A DNA stretch of 64,000 nucleotides from Sphingomonas sp. SORGH_AS_0950 (GTDB taxonomy: Bacteria > Pseudomonadota > Alphaproteobacteria > Sphingomonadales > Sphingomonadaceae): NCBI RefSeq assembly GCF_030818415.1, contig NZ_JAUTAE010000002.1, forward strand, positions 9,559 to 73,558. Direction: 5' to 3'. The notes beneath the pieces were generated by a model that worked only from the letters and a program-made list of their open reading frames with translations, searched no databases and was not told the origin of the DNA. Positions 7,826 to 15,965 of the stretch are shown piece by piece. A program made the translations under genes and the position numbers. Each line of letters starts with the position of its first letter. Position 1 is the first letter of the stretch.

Positions 7826-8875
7826 ATGGCGCGTAAACAATCCGATTATCTGGCGGCCCTGCTGGCGGAGGAAGAGGGCGACGCCCCCTCCCCCAGCCCG
7901 GCCCGCGAGACCGTGGCGGAACGCAGCCGGGGCACGACGCTGCTCGGCCGCGAGTCCGCGCTCGCCCGCGTCGCCAGCGGCGAGGTGCGACAGGTCACGC
8001 AGCTGTTGCTCGACCCGGCGCGGGTGAAGATTTGGCCCGGCAATGCCCGCAATTACGACCTGCTGACCGAGGCGCATTGCCGCGAGCTGATCGACTCGAT
8101 CATCGCCGAGGGGGGGCAGAAGGTCCCCGCCGTGGTCCGCCGGATCGAGGGCGATCCCGATCATGACTATGAGGTGATCGCAGGCACGCGGCGCCACTGG
8201 TCGATCAGCTGGCTGCGCGCCAACAGCTATCCCGACATGGTCTTCGTGGCACAGGTCGCGCAGCTGGACGACGAGGCCGCGTTCCGCCTCGCCGATCTGG
8301 AGAACCGCGCGCGCGCCGATGTCTCGGACTATGAGCGGGCGCGCAATTACCTGGCCGCGCTGACCACCCATTATGGCAACCACCAGACCCGCATGGCCGA
8401 GCGGCTGAAGCTGTCCAAGGGCTGGCTGTCCAAGATGCTGAAGGTCGCCGCGCTGCCCGACGAAGTGGTCGCCGCCTTCGCCTCGCCGCATGAGGTGCAG
8501 CTGAAGCCCGGCTATGCGCTGGCGCAGGCGATGCAGGACAAGGGCGAGGCGTCGGCCATCATGAGCGTGGCTCAGTATATCACGCGCCAACAGGCCGAGC
8601 GGCGCGAGGCGGGGCAGTCGCCCATCCCGGCCAGCGAAGTGCTCCACCGCCTGCTGACCGCGCGCAAGATGATGCTGGGCGAGGATGGCGAGCCGGAACG
8701 CTACAGCTATCACAACCGCTATGGCCGCCCCGTATTGTCGGTCCAGTCGGCCAATCGCCAGGGCGTGACGGTGCGGCTTCATGCCGGTTCGGGCGCGGAT
8801 GTCGAGGAAATCGTGACGGCGCTGCGCGGCGCTCTGGCGCATCTCGAGCAGGCGGGCAGGGGGCTTCAACCCTGA
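7826..8875 (+). CDS. parB: ParB centromere-binding protein
   Basis: 349 aa from the ATG at 7826 (ribosome site GGGAGG at about 7814); the frame is open back to 7763 but the upstream residues are not family-like. The ParB/Srx CTP-binding domain includes GTRRHW (120-125) and ENRARADVSDYERA (159-172). The central helix-turn-helix follows near residues 185-215 (MAERLKLSKGWLSKMLKVAAL). It probably loads on the GTTTCCCCGGGGAAAC palindromes on either side of parAB and stimulates ParA. Confidence 0.92.
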   Translation: MARKQSDYLAALLAEEEGDAPSPSPARETVAERSRGTTLLGRESALARVASGEVRQVTQLLLDPARVKIWPGNARNYDLLTEAHCRELIDSIIAEGGQKVPAVVRRIEGDPDHDYEVIAGTRRHWSISWLRANSYPDMVFVAQVAQLDDEAAFRLADLENRARADVSDYERARNYLAALTTHYGNHQTRMAERLKLSKGWLSKMLKVAALPDEVVAAFASPHEVQLKPGYALAQAMQDKGEASAIMSVAQYITRQQAERREAGQSPIPASEVLHRLLTARKMMLGEDGEPERYSYHNRYGRPVLSVQSANRQGVTVRLHAGSGADVEEIVTALRGALAHLEQAGRGLQP

Positions 8876-8876
8876 T

Positions 8877-8892
8877 GTTTCCCCGGGGAAAC
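8877..8892. promoter_or_regulatory. Putative parS site 2
   Basis: GTTTCCCCGGGGAAAC, directly after the parB stop codon; it extends to an 18-bp palindrome with flanking T and A. Confidence 0.75.
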
Positions 8893-8911
8893 ACGCTTGC
8901 CCGCCCATCTT

Positions 8912-8935
8912 GCATGTTTCCCCGGGGAAACATGC
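8912..8935. promoter_or_regulatory. Putative parS site 3, in the repA leader
   Basis: The same 16-bp core (8916-8931) inside a perfect 24-bp palindrome, adding GCAT on the left and ATGC on the right. It ends 16 bp before the repA start codon, so bound ParB could also affect repA expression. Confidence 0.75.
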
Positions 8936-8951
8936 GCCGGGGTCATGACGC

Positions 8952-10154
8952 ATGAGCACGAAGCCCAAGGACGGATCGGCCGAACAGTTCGAGCTGTTCC
9001 TGCCCTATCTCGCCGACCTGCCGCTGCGCGACCAGCGCGAGATGATGGAGCGGCCTTTCTTCAGCCTGGCCAAGTCGAAACGGGTCAAGCCGATCGACTA
9101 TCGCTCGCCCGACGGCAAGCTGTGGGTCCATGTGTCGGGCAATCCCGATTACGGCATGGCGACGATCTGGGATGCCGACATCCTGATCTATTGCGCCTCG
9201 ATGCTGGCCGACATGGCCAGGCGCGGGATCAACGACGTGCCGCGCAAGCTGCACCTGATGCCCTATGACCTGCTGCGCGCGATCGGGCGCCAGCCGACGG
9301 GGCGTGCTTACGAGCTGCTCGGCCAGGCGCTCGACCGGCTGGTGTCGACCACGGTCAAGACCAATATCCGCGCCGAGAACAGGCGCGAGGCGACGTTCAG
9401 CTGGCTCGACGGCTGGACGCAATTGGTCGACGAAAAGACCGAACGCTCGCGCGGCATGACGATCGAGCTGTCGAGCTGGTTCTATGAAGGCGTGATGATG
9501 ACGGGCGGCGTGCTGTCGATCGACCGCGCCTATTTCGACATTTCGGGCGGCCGCGAACGCTGGCTGTACAAGGTCGCGCGCAAACATGCCGGCGGGGCAG
9601 GGGAGGGAGGCTTCGCCATCTCCATGCCGACCCTGTTCGAGAAATCGGGGGCCGAGGGGCAATATCGCCGCTTCAAGTTCGAGATCGCCAAGATCGCCGA
9701 GCGCAACGAGCTGCCCGGCTATGCCCTGACGCTCGAACAGGCCGAGGGCAAGCGCGAGCCGAGCCTCAGGATGCGTCGGCGGACGGAAGGGGAGGGGGCT
9801 GGCCCCGCCGTCCCTGCGCGCCCGAAAAAGACCAGGGCCGCTACCGCGCCAGCGCCCAAGCCATCGACGCCGGAGGACACTGCGCCGCCCCCCGTCGATC
9901 ACGACATGGATGCCAGCGGGCTGATCCGTCGCAGCGTCAAGAGCCTGTCGACCCGCTCGACCTTCGGAGAGATCACCGACGCGACCCTGGCCCTGCTGCG
10001 ATCCGAATGTCCGGGCTGGGACTATCAGACGCTGCACGCCGAGTTCAAAGCCTGGGTCGAGGGCGATCCGGCCCGCACGCCGGTCAGCTATCAGAACGCC
10101 TTTATCGGCTATGTGCGCCGTTTCGACGCCAAGAACCGGCACTTGCTGCGCTAA
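8952..10154 (+). CDS. repA: Plasmid replication initiator RepA (RPA family)
   Basis: 400 aa. The N-terminal half carries the replication-initiator-A pattern: PFFSLAKSKRVKPIDY (35-50), WDADILIYCASML (73-85), LMPYDLLRAIGR (101-112) and YELLGQALDRL (119-129), winged-helix-like DNA-binding segments. A Pro/Ala-rich linker (about 275-315) precedes a C-terminal helical domain ending in NAFIGYVRRFDAKNRH. It should open the origin by binding the iterons downstream at 10382-10485. It follows parAB and the third parS-like site. Confidence 0.9.
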   Translation: MSTKPKDGSAEQFELFLPYLADLPLRDQREMMERPFFSLAKSKRVKPIDYRSPDGKLWVHVSGNPDYGMATIWDADILIYCASMLADMARRGINDVPRKLHLMPYDLLRAIGRQPTGRAYELLGQALDRLVSTTVKTNIRAENRREATFSWLDGWTQLVDEKTERSRGMTIELSSWFYEGVMMTGGVLSIDRAYFDISGGRERWLYKVARKHAGGAGEGGFAISMPTLFEKSGAEGQYRRFKFEIAKIAERNELPGYALTLEQAEGKREPSLRMRRRTEGEGAGPAVPARPKKTRAATAPAPKPSTPEDTAPPPVDHDMDASGLIRRSVKSLSTRSTFGEITDATLALLRSECPGWDYQTLHAEFKAWVEGDPARTPVSYQNAFIGYVRRFDAKNRHLLR

Positions 10155-10244
10155 CGACAGGGGAGGGGGGCGCGGCAAAGGCGCTCCCCTCCCGCCATTT
10201 CAGCCGCTGGAATTGCGACGCAGGAGGGATGCGCAGCCTGAACG

Positions 10245-10260
10245 CGTTCCCGAAATATCG
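10245..10260 (-). repeat. Single inverted iteron
   Basis: Reverse complement reads CGATATTTCGGGAACG, matching the iteron consensus. It lies between the repA stop and the five direct iterons, in opposite orientation, as autoregulatory iteron half-sites often are. Confidence 0.7.
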
Positions 10261-10381
10261 CGTGTTCGATCGTCGCTACGATCGCGTGGCCCGGCGGGTC
10301 GCCACTTTGAACCTCACCGCGCGGGATCGGTCGAAAACTGATTCAATCCGACCCGCTCCGACGGCGTCCGTCCCGCCTTTT

Positions 10382-10485
10382 CGATATATCGGGAACGGGC
10401 AACGATACTCCCGGAACGGTCGGGCGATACATCGGGAACGCCCATCACGATATTCCGGGAACGGATATTCGATATGTCGGGAACG
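10382..10485 (+). repeat. Five direct iterons (origin of replication)
   Basis: Five 16-bp copies of consensus CGATAYNYCSGGAACG begin at 10382, 10403, 10425, 10448 and 10470. Spacing is 21, 22, 23 and 22 bp, so all five sit on one face of the helix. This is the expected RepA-binding array of an iteron-type oriV. Confidence 0.85.
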
Positions 10486-10525
10486 CGAGGGACCCGAAAA
10501 AGCGCGTGAAATCGGTATTTTAGCC

Positions 10526-10620
10526 TGTGGAAAACACGGCTTAACCCTTTAAATCCCTTCTAACGCTCTAACCCTTCCGGATATGTTTTTTTGAGCTTTT
10601 TTGAAGAGCTTGATGAGTTT
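10526..10620. other. DnaA-box-like site and AT-rich unwinding region
   Basis: TGTGGAAAA (10526-10534) differs at one position from the reverse of a DnaA box. It is followed by about 85 bp that are unusually AT-rich here, with repeated TTAACCC/TAACGC/TAACCC motifs and T-tracts. Placed just after the iterons, this fits a duplex-unwinding element. Confidence 0.55.
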
Positions 10621-10676
10621 TCTGAATCAGTCGCCTTTTCGCTTTGGGTTTGCGGCCCATCGATTCACAAAGGGCC

Positions 10677-11129
10677 ATGCCGATCGCACGCGAACATCGC
10701 TGGCTCTACCCGATCGACTGGCGCGAGCTGTCCGCGCTGATCCGCTTCGACCGCGCCAAGGGGCGGTGCGAGCATTGCGGGAGGCCGCACGGACGCGACA
10801 TCGTGCATCTCGGCGACGGAACCTGGTGGGACGACACCCGCGCCCGCTGGCGCGACGGCCGGGGCAGGGGGGTCAGGGCGCTGCCCAGCCCCACCGCCAT
10901 GATCCACGCGCAACCGGGCCTGGCAGGCATCGCCCCGCCCCTTCCGTTCCGCCGAACCCGCGTGATCCTGGCCAGCGCGCATCTCAACCACGACCCCGGC
11001 GACAACCGGCCGCGAAATCTCGCGGCGCTGTGCCAAGCCTGTCACATGCGCCATGATGCGGGGGAGCATCACAGGCGCCGGTTGCGGAACCGGTTCCGGG
11101 GAAGCGCCATTCGCGATCTTTTTGCCTGA
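10677..11129 (+). CDS. HNH endonuclease-like protein
   Basis: 150 aa from the ATG at 10677 (AAAGGG just upstream). Zinc-knuckle cysteines CEHCGRPH lie near the N-terminus. The HNH core LNHDPGDNRPRNL is followed by CQACHMRHD near the C-terminus, giving two CxxC pairs around an H-N-H arrangement. Similar small HNH proteins occur near plasmid replication genes. Biological target unknown. Confidence 0.7.
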   Translation: MPIAREHRWLYPIDWRELSALIRFDRAKGRCEHCGRPHGRDIVHLGDGTWWDDTRARWRDGRGRGVRALPSPTAMIHAQPGLAGIAPPLPFRRTRVILASAHLNHDPGDNRPRNLAALCQACHMRHDAGEHHRRRLRNRFRGSAIRDLFA

Positions 11130-11187
11130 GCGGGTCGGGATTTCCTTGCCGCCGTGTAAAGATAGGGAGACCCGCAAAATTCGCTAC

Positions 11188-11259
11188 GAGCACCTGTCCC
11201 ATAGTGCATCCTTCCGATACTTGCGCCGATGATGCACTATCAAATCTCGGGATCAAACA
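11188..11259 (-). mobile_element. IS481-family left-end remnant
   Basis: Read on the minus strand: a terminal-repeat-like TGTTTGATCCC, then GGTGCATCATC-like and GGATGCACT segments, then ATGGGACAGGTGCTC (MGQVL). This closely matches the left end of the IS481 copy at 26066. After five codons the similarity stops, so only about 70 bp remain. It marks the left border of the lower-GC EPS island. Confidence 0.75.
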
Positions 11260-11262
11260 CCT

Positions 11263-12201
11263 AGACCGGGGACTGATCGATATCGCGCTGTTCACGGGAA
11301 TTATAACATACCCACGGCCGCCAATCAGAGTCTGGTTCCACCTATGCGCGATGATAAAAAAAGCCGGCTTTTTTTGCACCCATTCGCGAAGGCACCGTGT
11401 ATTCCAATCTCATGCATGATGTCACACCGAGTCAGATACTGTCGGTTTCCTTTTTCTTTTGAATCATATGGTTTGGCGTGGTGAAAGGGGCGGCGTGGAA
11501 CGCTGATTGCTCTGCTTCTGCGTGAGACATCGGGGGAGGGGGGCGCCGTCGATCAGGGGGCGCATCACTTTCACGGCAATACGTTTCAGGGCGAGGCTCG
11601 CGAACTCTGTGGTTTGGAGATGCAGAAATATCCGAGAACGGGAAAGCTTTCGGCGGGCTTCGGTAAATGTCTACCCGCCTATGAGCACCGTTTGGGCTAT
11701 GATATGTTGGTCAAACGATCACCAGATGAAACCGGCAGATGGTTATGATTGGCGAAATTCAAACCCGATGTGATCTTCATCTATGGCGATCATGTTGCGC
11801 CTTTTGTCAGCGAGGGGGGCGGGGCGTTTTCCAATCCGATCTCATTCTGTTCCGGCGTTTGCGCCAAATCAAGTGACCGGCTTGCTCGCCGGGGTCTCCT
11901 GTCGGGTGGAACACATGGGCTGCAGGTCTTCCGGTTACCTCGATGGACCATAGCCGGCCATCTTCGGGCCAGGCGTGGTACCCGACGTAGCCTGATCCCT
12001 ACACGGGTGGGCCGGGGAAGTGCGTATCTCAACGGACTGAATGGACATCGATTTCCATGCTGCAGTCGGTGTTTGACGGTGAAACTGGCAGCAGTTCAGT
12101 TTCTGATAATAGAACCAACGACATCAGGTGACGGGGCGGAGCTTTTGCGATACACGCCGTCGCTATCCTCCGACTCCTCTAAAACCCTCGGGAGCATTTT
12201 C
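11263..12201. other. Intergenic region, no gene supported
   Basis: About 940 bp between the IS481 remnant and the glycosylphosphotransferase. The frame leading into that gene is open from 11749, but the residues before 12205 look non-coding (Cys/Arg-rich, unlike the family). It probably holds the EPS operon promoter and decayed sequence. I see no specific motif. Confidence 0.4.
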
Positions 12202-12204
12202 TTG

Positions 12205-13581
12205 GTGATTGCTTACCAGTCCGCGATTGGCTCAAATTTGACGGACGCCCCGTCGAAGCAGGCTATCCGCACCCGATTGGTGCTGGGGCTAGCAGTGTTC
12301 GATTTTTTTGCGATATCGCTCGGCATGGTCGCGGTCGCTTTGGTTTATTTGGGACAGATCGACCATAAGCGCCTAGTGATATTCCTCCCGCTTCTATTGC
12401 CTGTCTATTATGCATTCGCGGCACGGCAGCATTCCTATCGGCTGAATACCGTTATCAATGCTGGATGGAGCATGAGCCGTGCTGGGCTGTCGTTCATTTT
12501 CGCGACCGCCACTGTCATTCTTGCTTTGTTTTTCCTCAAGGCATCCGATGAACTGTCTCGTGGATTGGCCCTGGCTGGCGGTTTGGTGAGCGTCGCGTTC
12601 CTGGTCATCGGGCGCGCTCTGTTCGCGACCTATGCCTATCGAAAGCTCGACGGCCAGCCGCAGAGCGAGATCGTTCTGGTCGACGGGCTGGAGCCGCCAG
12701 CCGTTTGCAATGCGCCGAAGATCGACGTTGCCCGACTGGGCCTAAGGCCGGATATCAACGAGCCAGCAATGCTTGATCGGCTCGGAAAGATCATCAACGG
12801 CGTCGATCGGGTCATCGTATCTTGCGAGCCGGGCCAGCGTGGCGCCTGGGCCCTGGCCTTAAAGGGGGCGGGGATCAACGTTGAAGTGCTAGCGCCAGAA
12901 CTTGATGAGATAGGTGCCATAACCCACAACCGCTACCATGGCACCGCGACGGCGCTGATCGCGTCAGGGCCACTGACTCCGGTAGATAGGTTCCTGAAAC
13001 GGTGCCTAGATTTGGCTTTAGCCATTCCCGCGATGATCATCCTCTCACCCTTCATGGGTGCGGTAGCATTGGCGATAAAGTTGGATTCCCCCGGGCCATT
13101 TTTGTTTAAGCAAAGTCGTATCGGCATGGGTAATCGAATGTTCGCCATGTATAAGTTTCGTAGCATGTATACTGACCGCCTTGATCATGATGCTAGCAAG
13201 CTTACAACGCGCAACGATTCCCGCGTAACTCGAATTGGCAAGTTCATTCGGGCAACCAGTATTGATGAGCTGCCGCAATTGCTAAATGTGATTCGTGGCG
13301 ACATGAGCATTGTAGGACCTCGACCCCATGCGACGGGGGCGCTGGCTGGCGACGCACTCTATTGGGAGGTCGCCACGCATTACTGGAGCAGGCATGCGGT
13401 CAAGCCTGGCCTGACGGGTCTCGCACAGGTAAAGGGTTTCCGCGGAAATACGGAGACCAGCCTCGATCTGATGAATCGACTTCAGGCCGATCTGGATTAT
13501 CTCGAGGAATGGTCGCTGGGCCGGGATATTTCGTTGATCATCAAGACTTTCGGCGTTCTGATCCACAGAAATGCCTTTTGA
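12205..13581 (+). CDS. Polyprenyl glycosylphosphotransferase (EPS-initiating)
   Basis: 458 aa from GTG 12205, or a TTG at 12202; GGGAG at 12190-12194 gives good spacing. An N-terminal membrane region with several helices is followed by a CoA-binding-like cytoplasmic segment. The C-terminal catalytic domain shows [52 protein letters not shown] and [10 protein letters not shown], the signature of the WcaJ/SpsB/PssZ group. It transfers a sugar-1-phosphate to undecaprenyl phosphate, starting the EPS repeat unit. First gene of a same-strand cluster running to 24.5 kb. Confidence 0.9.
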   Translation: MIAYQSAIGSNLTDAPSKQAIRTRLVLGLAVFDFFAISLGMVAVALVYLGQIDHKRLVIFLPLLLPVYYAFAARQHSYRLNTVINAGWSMSRAGLSFIFATATVILALFFLKASDELSRGLALAGGLVSVAFLVIGRALFATYAYRKLDGQPQSEIVLVDGLEPPAVCNAPKIDVARLGLRPDINEPAMLDRLGKIINGVDRVIVSCEPGQRGAWALALKGAGINVEVLAPELDEIGAITHNRYHGTATALIASGPLTPVDRFLKRCLDLALAIPAMIILSPFMGAVALAIKLDSPGPFLFKQSRIGMGNRMFAMYKFRSMYTDRLDHDASKLTTRNDSRVTRIGKFIRATSIDELPQLLNVIRGDMSIVGPRPHATGALAGDALYWEVATHYWSRHAVKPGLTGLAQVKGFRGNTETSLDLMNRLQADLDYLEEWSLGRDISLIIKTFGVLIHRNAF

Positions 13582-13765
13582 GACGAGCATTTAGTTTGGC
13601 TGGTTCGGGGGGCGGGGCCTGCGGGCGGTGAGCGTATCCGACCCGTAGCCTTGCGGCGCCAAGCCGTCGCAGCGTAAGGTCACCTTGACACAGAGTGCTA
13701 TCCCTTTTCAGAGGGGTAGCGCTTGTCGACCACCAGGCTCACCGCGCATCTGTGAAAGCCGCCTA

Positions 13766-15187
13766 ATGAAACAGCATCTGAAACATCGGACTACCCGTTC
13801 CTGGGCGGAAAGCGGCGCTCTCGCAGGCTGGCGTCACCACCTGTTGTTTTTCATGGCGTTCATCGTGGTCATATTGGGCGGCGGATCAAACCGGGTCGAA
13901 GTGGCATCGCTGATCTATGTCCGCCCGCTTCTGGCGTTGTTGCTAGTCGCGATGGCGTTGTCAGTCGATCGCGCGGAGATGGCCGACAAGAAATGGCCAT
14001 TGGCTCTTCTGCTGGCGGCGTTCGCACTGGTCGTCGTCCAACTCGTCCCATTACCGCCATCGCTCTGGGAGAAACTCCCCGGCCGCAGTCTTGATATTGC
14101 GGTCGACCGAGCGCTCGGTGGCGCAGCGCCGTGGCGACCATTGTCGCTGACCCCGGATCTGACGCTTCAGTCCGCGTTCTGGTTCACCGCGCCGGCCTGC
14201 GCCTTGCTCGGGGTTGCGATCGCTGAGCGGGGAAAACCGCAGACCATGCTGCACATCGTTATAGGCTTCATGGTTTGTTCGGCGGTCTTGGGCGGCTTGC
14301 AGGTCAGTCAGGGCACAGACAGCGGATTATACCTATATAATCGAACTTACCCTGGTTTCGGGGTCGGCTTCCTGGCAAACCGCAATCACGAAGCTGCGCT
14401 GCTGGCCTGCGGCTTCCCTATCCTGCGACTATGGTCGCTGCTGCCGGCGCGTTCCTTTGCCATCCAGCGTGGACGGCTGCTGGCGATGCTGGGCGGATGG
14501 ATCATCTTTATTCCAGCGATTCTGCTTACTGGATCGCGGGCGGGACTCGTACTTGCGGTCGTCGGCATGGCATGCGCTTTCGTAATCGCGCCGCTGTCCG
14601 ATTTTCGCAAGATAGGCGGGCAGTGGGGCAAGTATCTACCGATCGCCGGGATCGGCATATTCCTTCTTACGGTAGTTATAGTAACAGTCGCTGGCCGAAG
14701 CTTCGCATTTTCGCGCTTGATCGAGAATAACGCGGCGGATGACCTTCGAATAACCTATAGTAGCTTCATACTGAAGCTGGCGAATCAGTATCTACCGTTC
14801 GGAAGTGGGTTTGGATCGTTCGACACTATCTTTCGGCAAGCGGAGCCAGACCGTTACCTCAAACCGACATATTTCAACCATGCCCATAACGAATATATCG
14901 AAATCCTCATGAATGGTGGTATCGTCGCTATTTTTCTTGTAGTGGTTGGAGTGATTTACTGGGGTGTGACGGGATATCGGACTTTCTTTTCGAAATCGGA
15001 AAAAGGTTTCTCGATCTGGCAGGCTCGAACCGGCTGGGCAATCATTCTGATATTCCTTTTGGAAAGTGTCGTGGATTATCCATTGAGAACTCCACTTCTT
15101 GCATTTGTTTTTGCGATGGCGGCAGCGTGGATGAGCTACGGCAAGCAAAGAGTTGTCGGAGACTTTGGTTTACAAAGCCGAGACTAG
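13766..15187 (+). CDS. O-antigen ligase/polymerase family (Wzy_C) membrane protein
   Basis: 473 aa from the ATG at 13766; the upstream extension to 13685 lacks family character. It is polytopic, with a Wzy_C-type core LTGSRAGLVLAVVGMA in the middle and a large periplasmic loop ending in PTYFNHAHNEYIEILMNGG, where the His-Asn-Glu signature lies. Such proteins polymerise repeat units or ligate glycans to an acceptor. Its place between the initiating transferase and the OPX export gene suggests the EPS polymerase. A second Wzy-like protein is at 27994. Confidence 0.82.
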   Translation: MKQHLKHRTTRSWAESGALAGWRHHLLFFMAFIVVILGGGSNRVEVASLIYVRPLLALLLVAMALSVDRAEMADKKWPLALLLAAFALVVVQLVPLPPSLWEKLPGRSLDIAVDRALGGAAPWRPLSLTPDLTLQSAFWFTAPACALLGVAIAERGKPQTMLHIVIGFMVCSAVLGGLQVSQGTDSGLYLYNRTYPGFGVGFLANRNHEAALLACGFPILRLWSLLPARSFAIQRGRLLAMLGGWIIFIPAILLTGSRAGLVLAVVGMACAFVIAPLSDFRKIGGQWGKYLPIAGIGIFLLTVVIVTVAGRSFAFSRLIENNAADDLRITYSSFILKLANQYLPFGSGFGSFDTIFRQAEPDRYLKPTYFNHAHNEYIEILMNGGIVAIFLVVVGVIYWGVTGYRTFFSKSEKGFSIWQARTGWAIILIFLLESVVDYPLRTPLLAFVFAMAAAWMSYGKQRVVGDFGLQSRD

Positions 15188-15225
15188 GCCGTAGGGAGGG
15201 CGCCGCTGTCTTGACCGTGGGCTTT

Positions 15226-15951
15226 ATGTCAAAAATACGAGATTTTTCGCTGGGCGGTATCGTTTTGATGACGGCCACTCTCATGGGGGGGTGTGCATCG
15301 AAACCCGCGCCTGTTAGGACCGATCTGTCGATGGTCGTTCCAGGGCAGTTGCCGCCCCCGAAGACGACGGACCTCATCATTCCGCCCCGGTCTTATCTGA
15401 TTGGTCCGATGGACAAGCTGCAGATCGACGTGTTCGGCCTGCCCGAGCTTTCGCGTTCGATCCAGGTTGATTCTAGCGGTTATGTCTCGTTGCCTCTCGT
15501 CGGCCCGATTCAGGCATCTGGCAAAACGCCGATCGAACTCGGCGAAAGCTACGCTACAAGTCTGCGGCGCAGCTATGTCCGCGATCCGAAGGTGACGGTG
15601 AATTTGACCGACACCGTTTCGCAGATCGTCACGGTCGGCGGATCGGTCATGAAGCCGGGCAATTACCCGGTCATGGGTCGCATGACGTTGATGCGGGCAC
15701 TCGCGCAGGCCGAGGGACTGACTGAGTTCAGCAAGCAGGACGAAGTCGTCATCTATCGGCGCGTCAACAACCGCGACATGGCGGCACTGTACGACCTGCG
15801 GGCGATCCGCCAAGGCGCTTATCCTGACCCCGATATCTATGCCAACGATGTGATCGAGGTCGGTGAGTCGCGTGGTCGCCGAATCTTTAAGGATCTCATT
15901 GGCGCATCGGCCCTTCTAACGGCGCCGATTGTCGCGTTGATAACACGGTGA
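15226..15951 (+). CDS. Polysaccharide export (OPX, Wza/GumB-like) lipoprotein
   Basis: 241 aa from ATG 15226 with a lipoprotein signal ending in LMGGC; a TTG at 15211 with AGGGAGG upstream is an alternative start. The Poly_export domain begins with YLIGPMDKLQIDVFGLPELS and continues with VDSSGYVSLPLVGPI. A SLBB-like segment follows (VTVGGSVMKPGNYPVMGRMTLMRALAQAEG). OPX proteins form the outer-membrane or periplasmic outlet for EPS. It is followed at once by the Wzc gene. Confidence 0.9.
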   Translation: MSKIRDFSLGGIVLMTATLMGGCASKPAPVRTDLSMVVPGQLPPPKTTDLIIPPRSYLIGPMDKLQIDVFGLPELSRSIQVDSSGYVSLPLVGPIQASGKTPIELGESYATSLRRSYVRDPKVTVNLTDTVSQIVTVGGSVMKPGNYPVMGRMTLMRALAQAEGLTEFSKQDEVVIYRRVNNRDMAALYDLRAIRQGAYPDPDIYANDVIEVGESRGRRIFKDLIGASALLTAPIVALITR

Positions 15952-15965
15952 CTGGGGCATCCCGC

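Noticed and set aside
11749..12204. N-terminal extension of the glycosylphosphotransferase (start at 11749)
   Set aside because: The added residues lack family similarity and membrane character, and a ribosome site just before 12202/12205 fits a start there.
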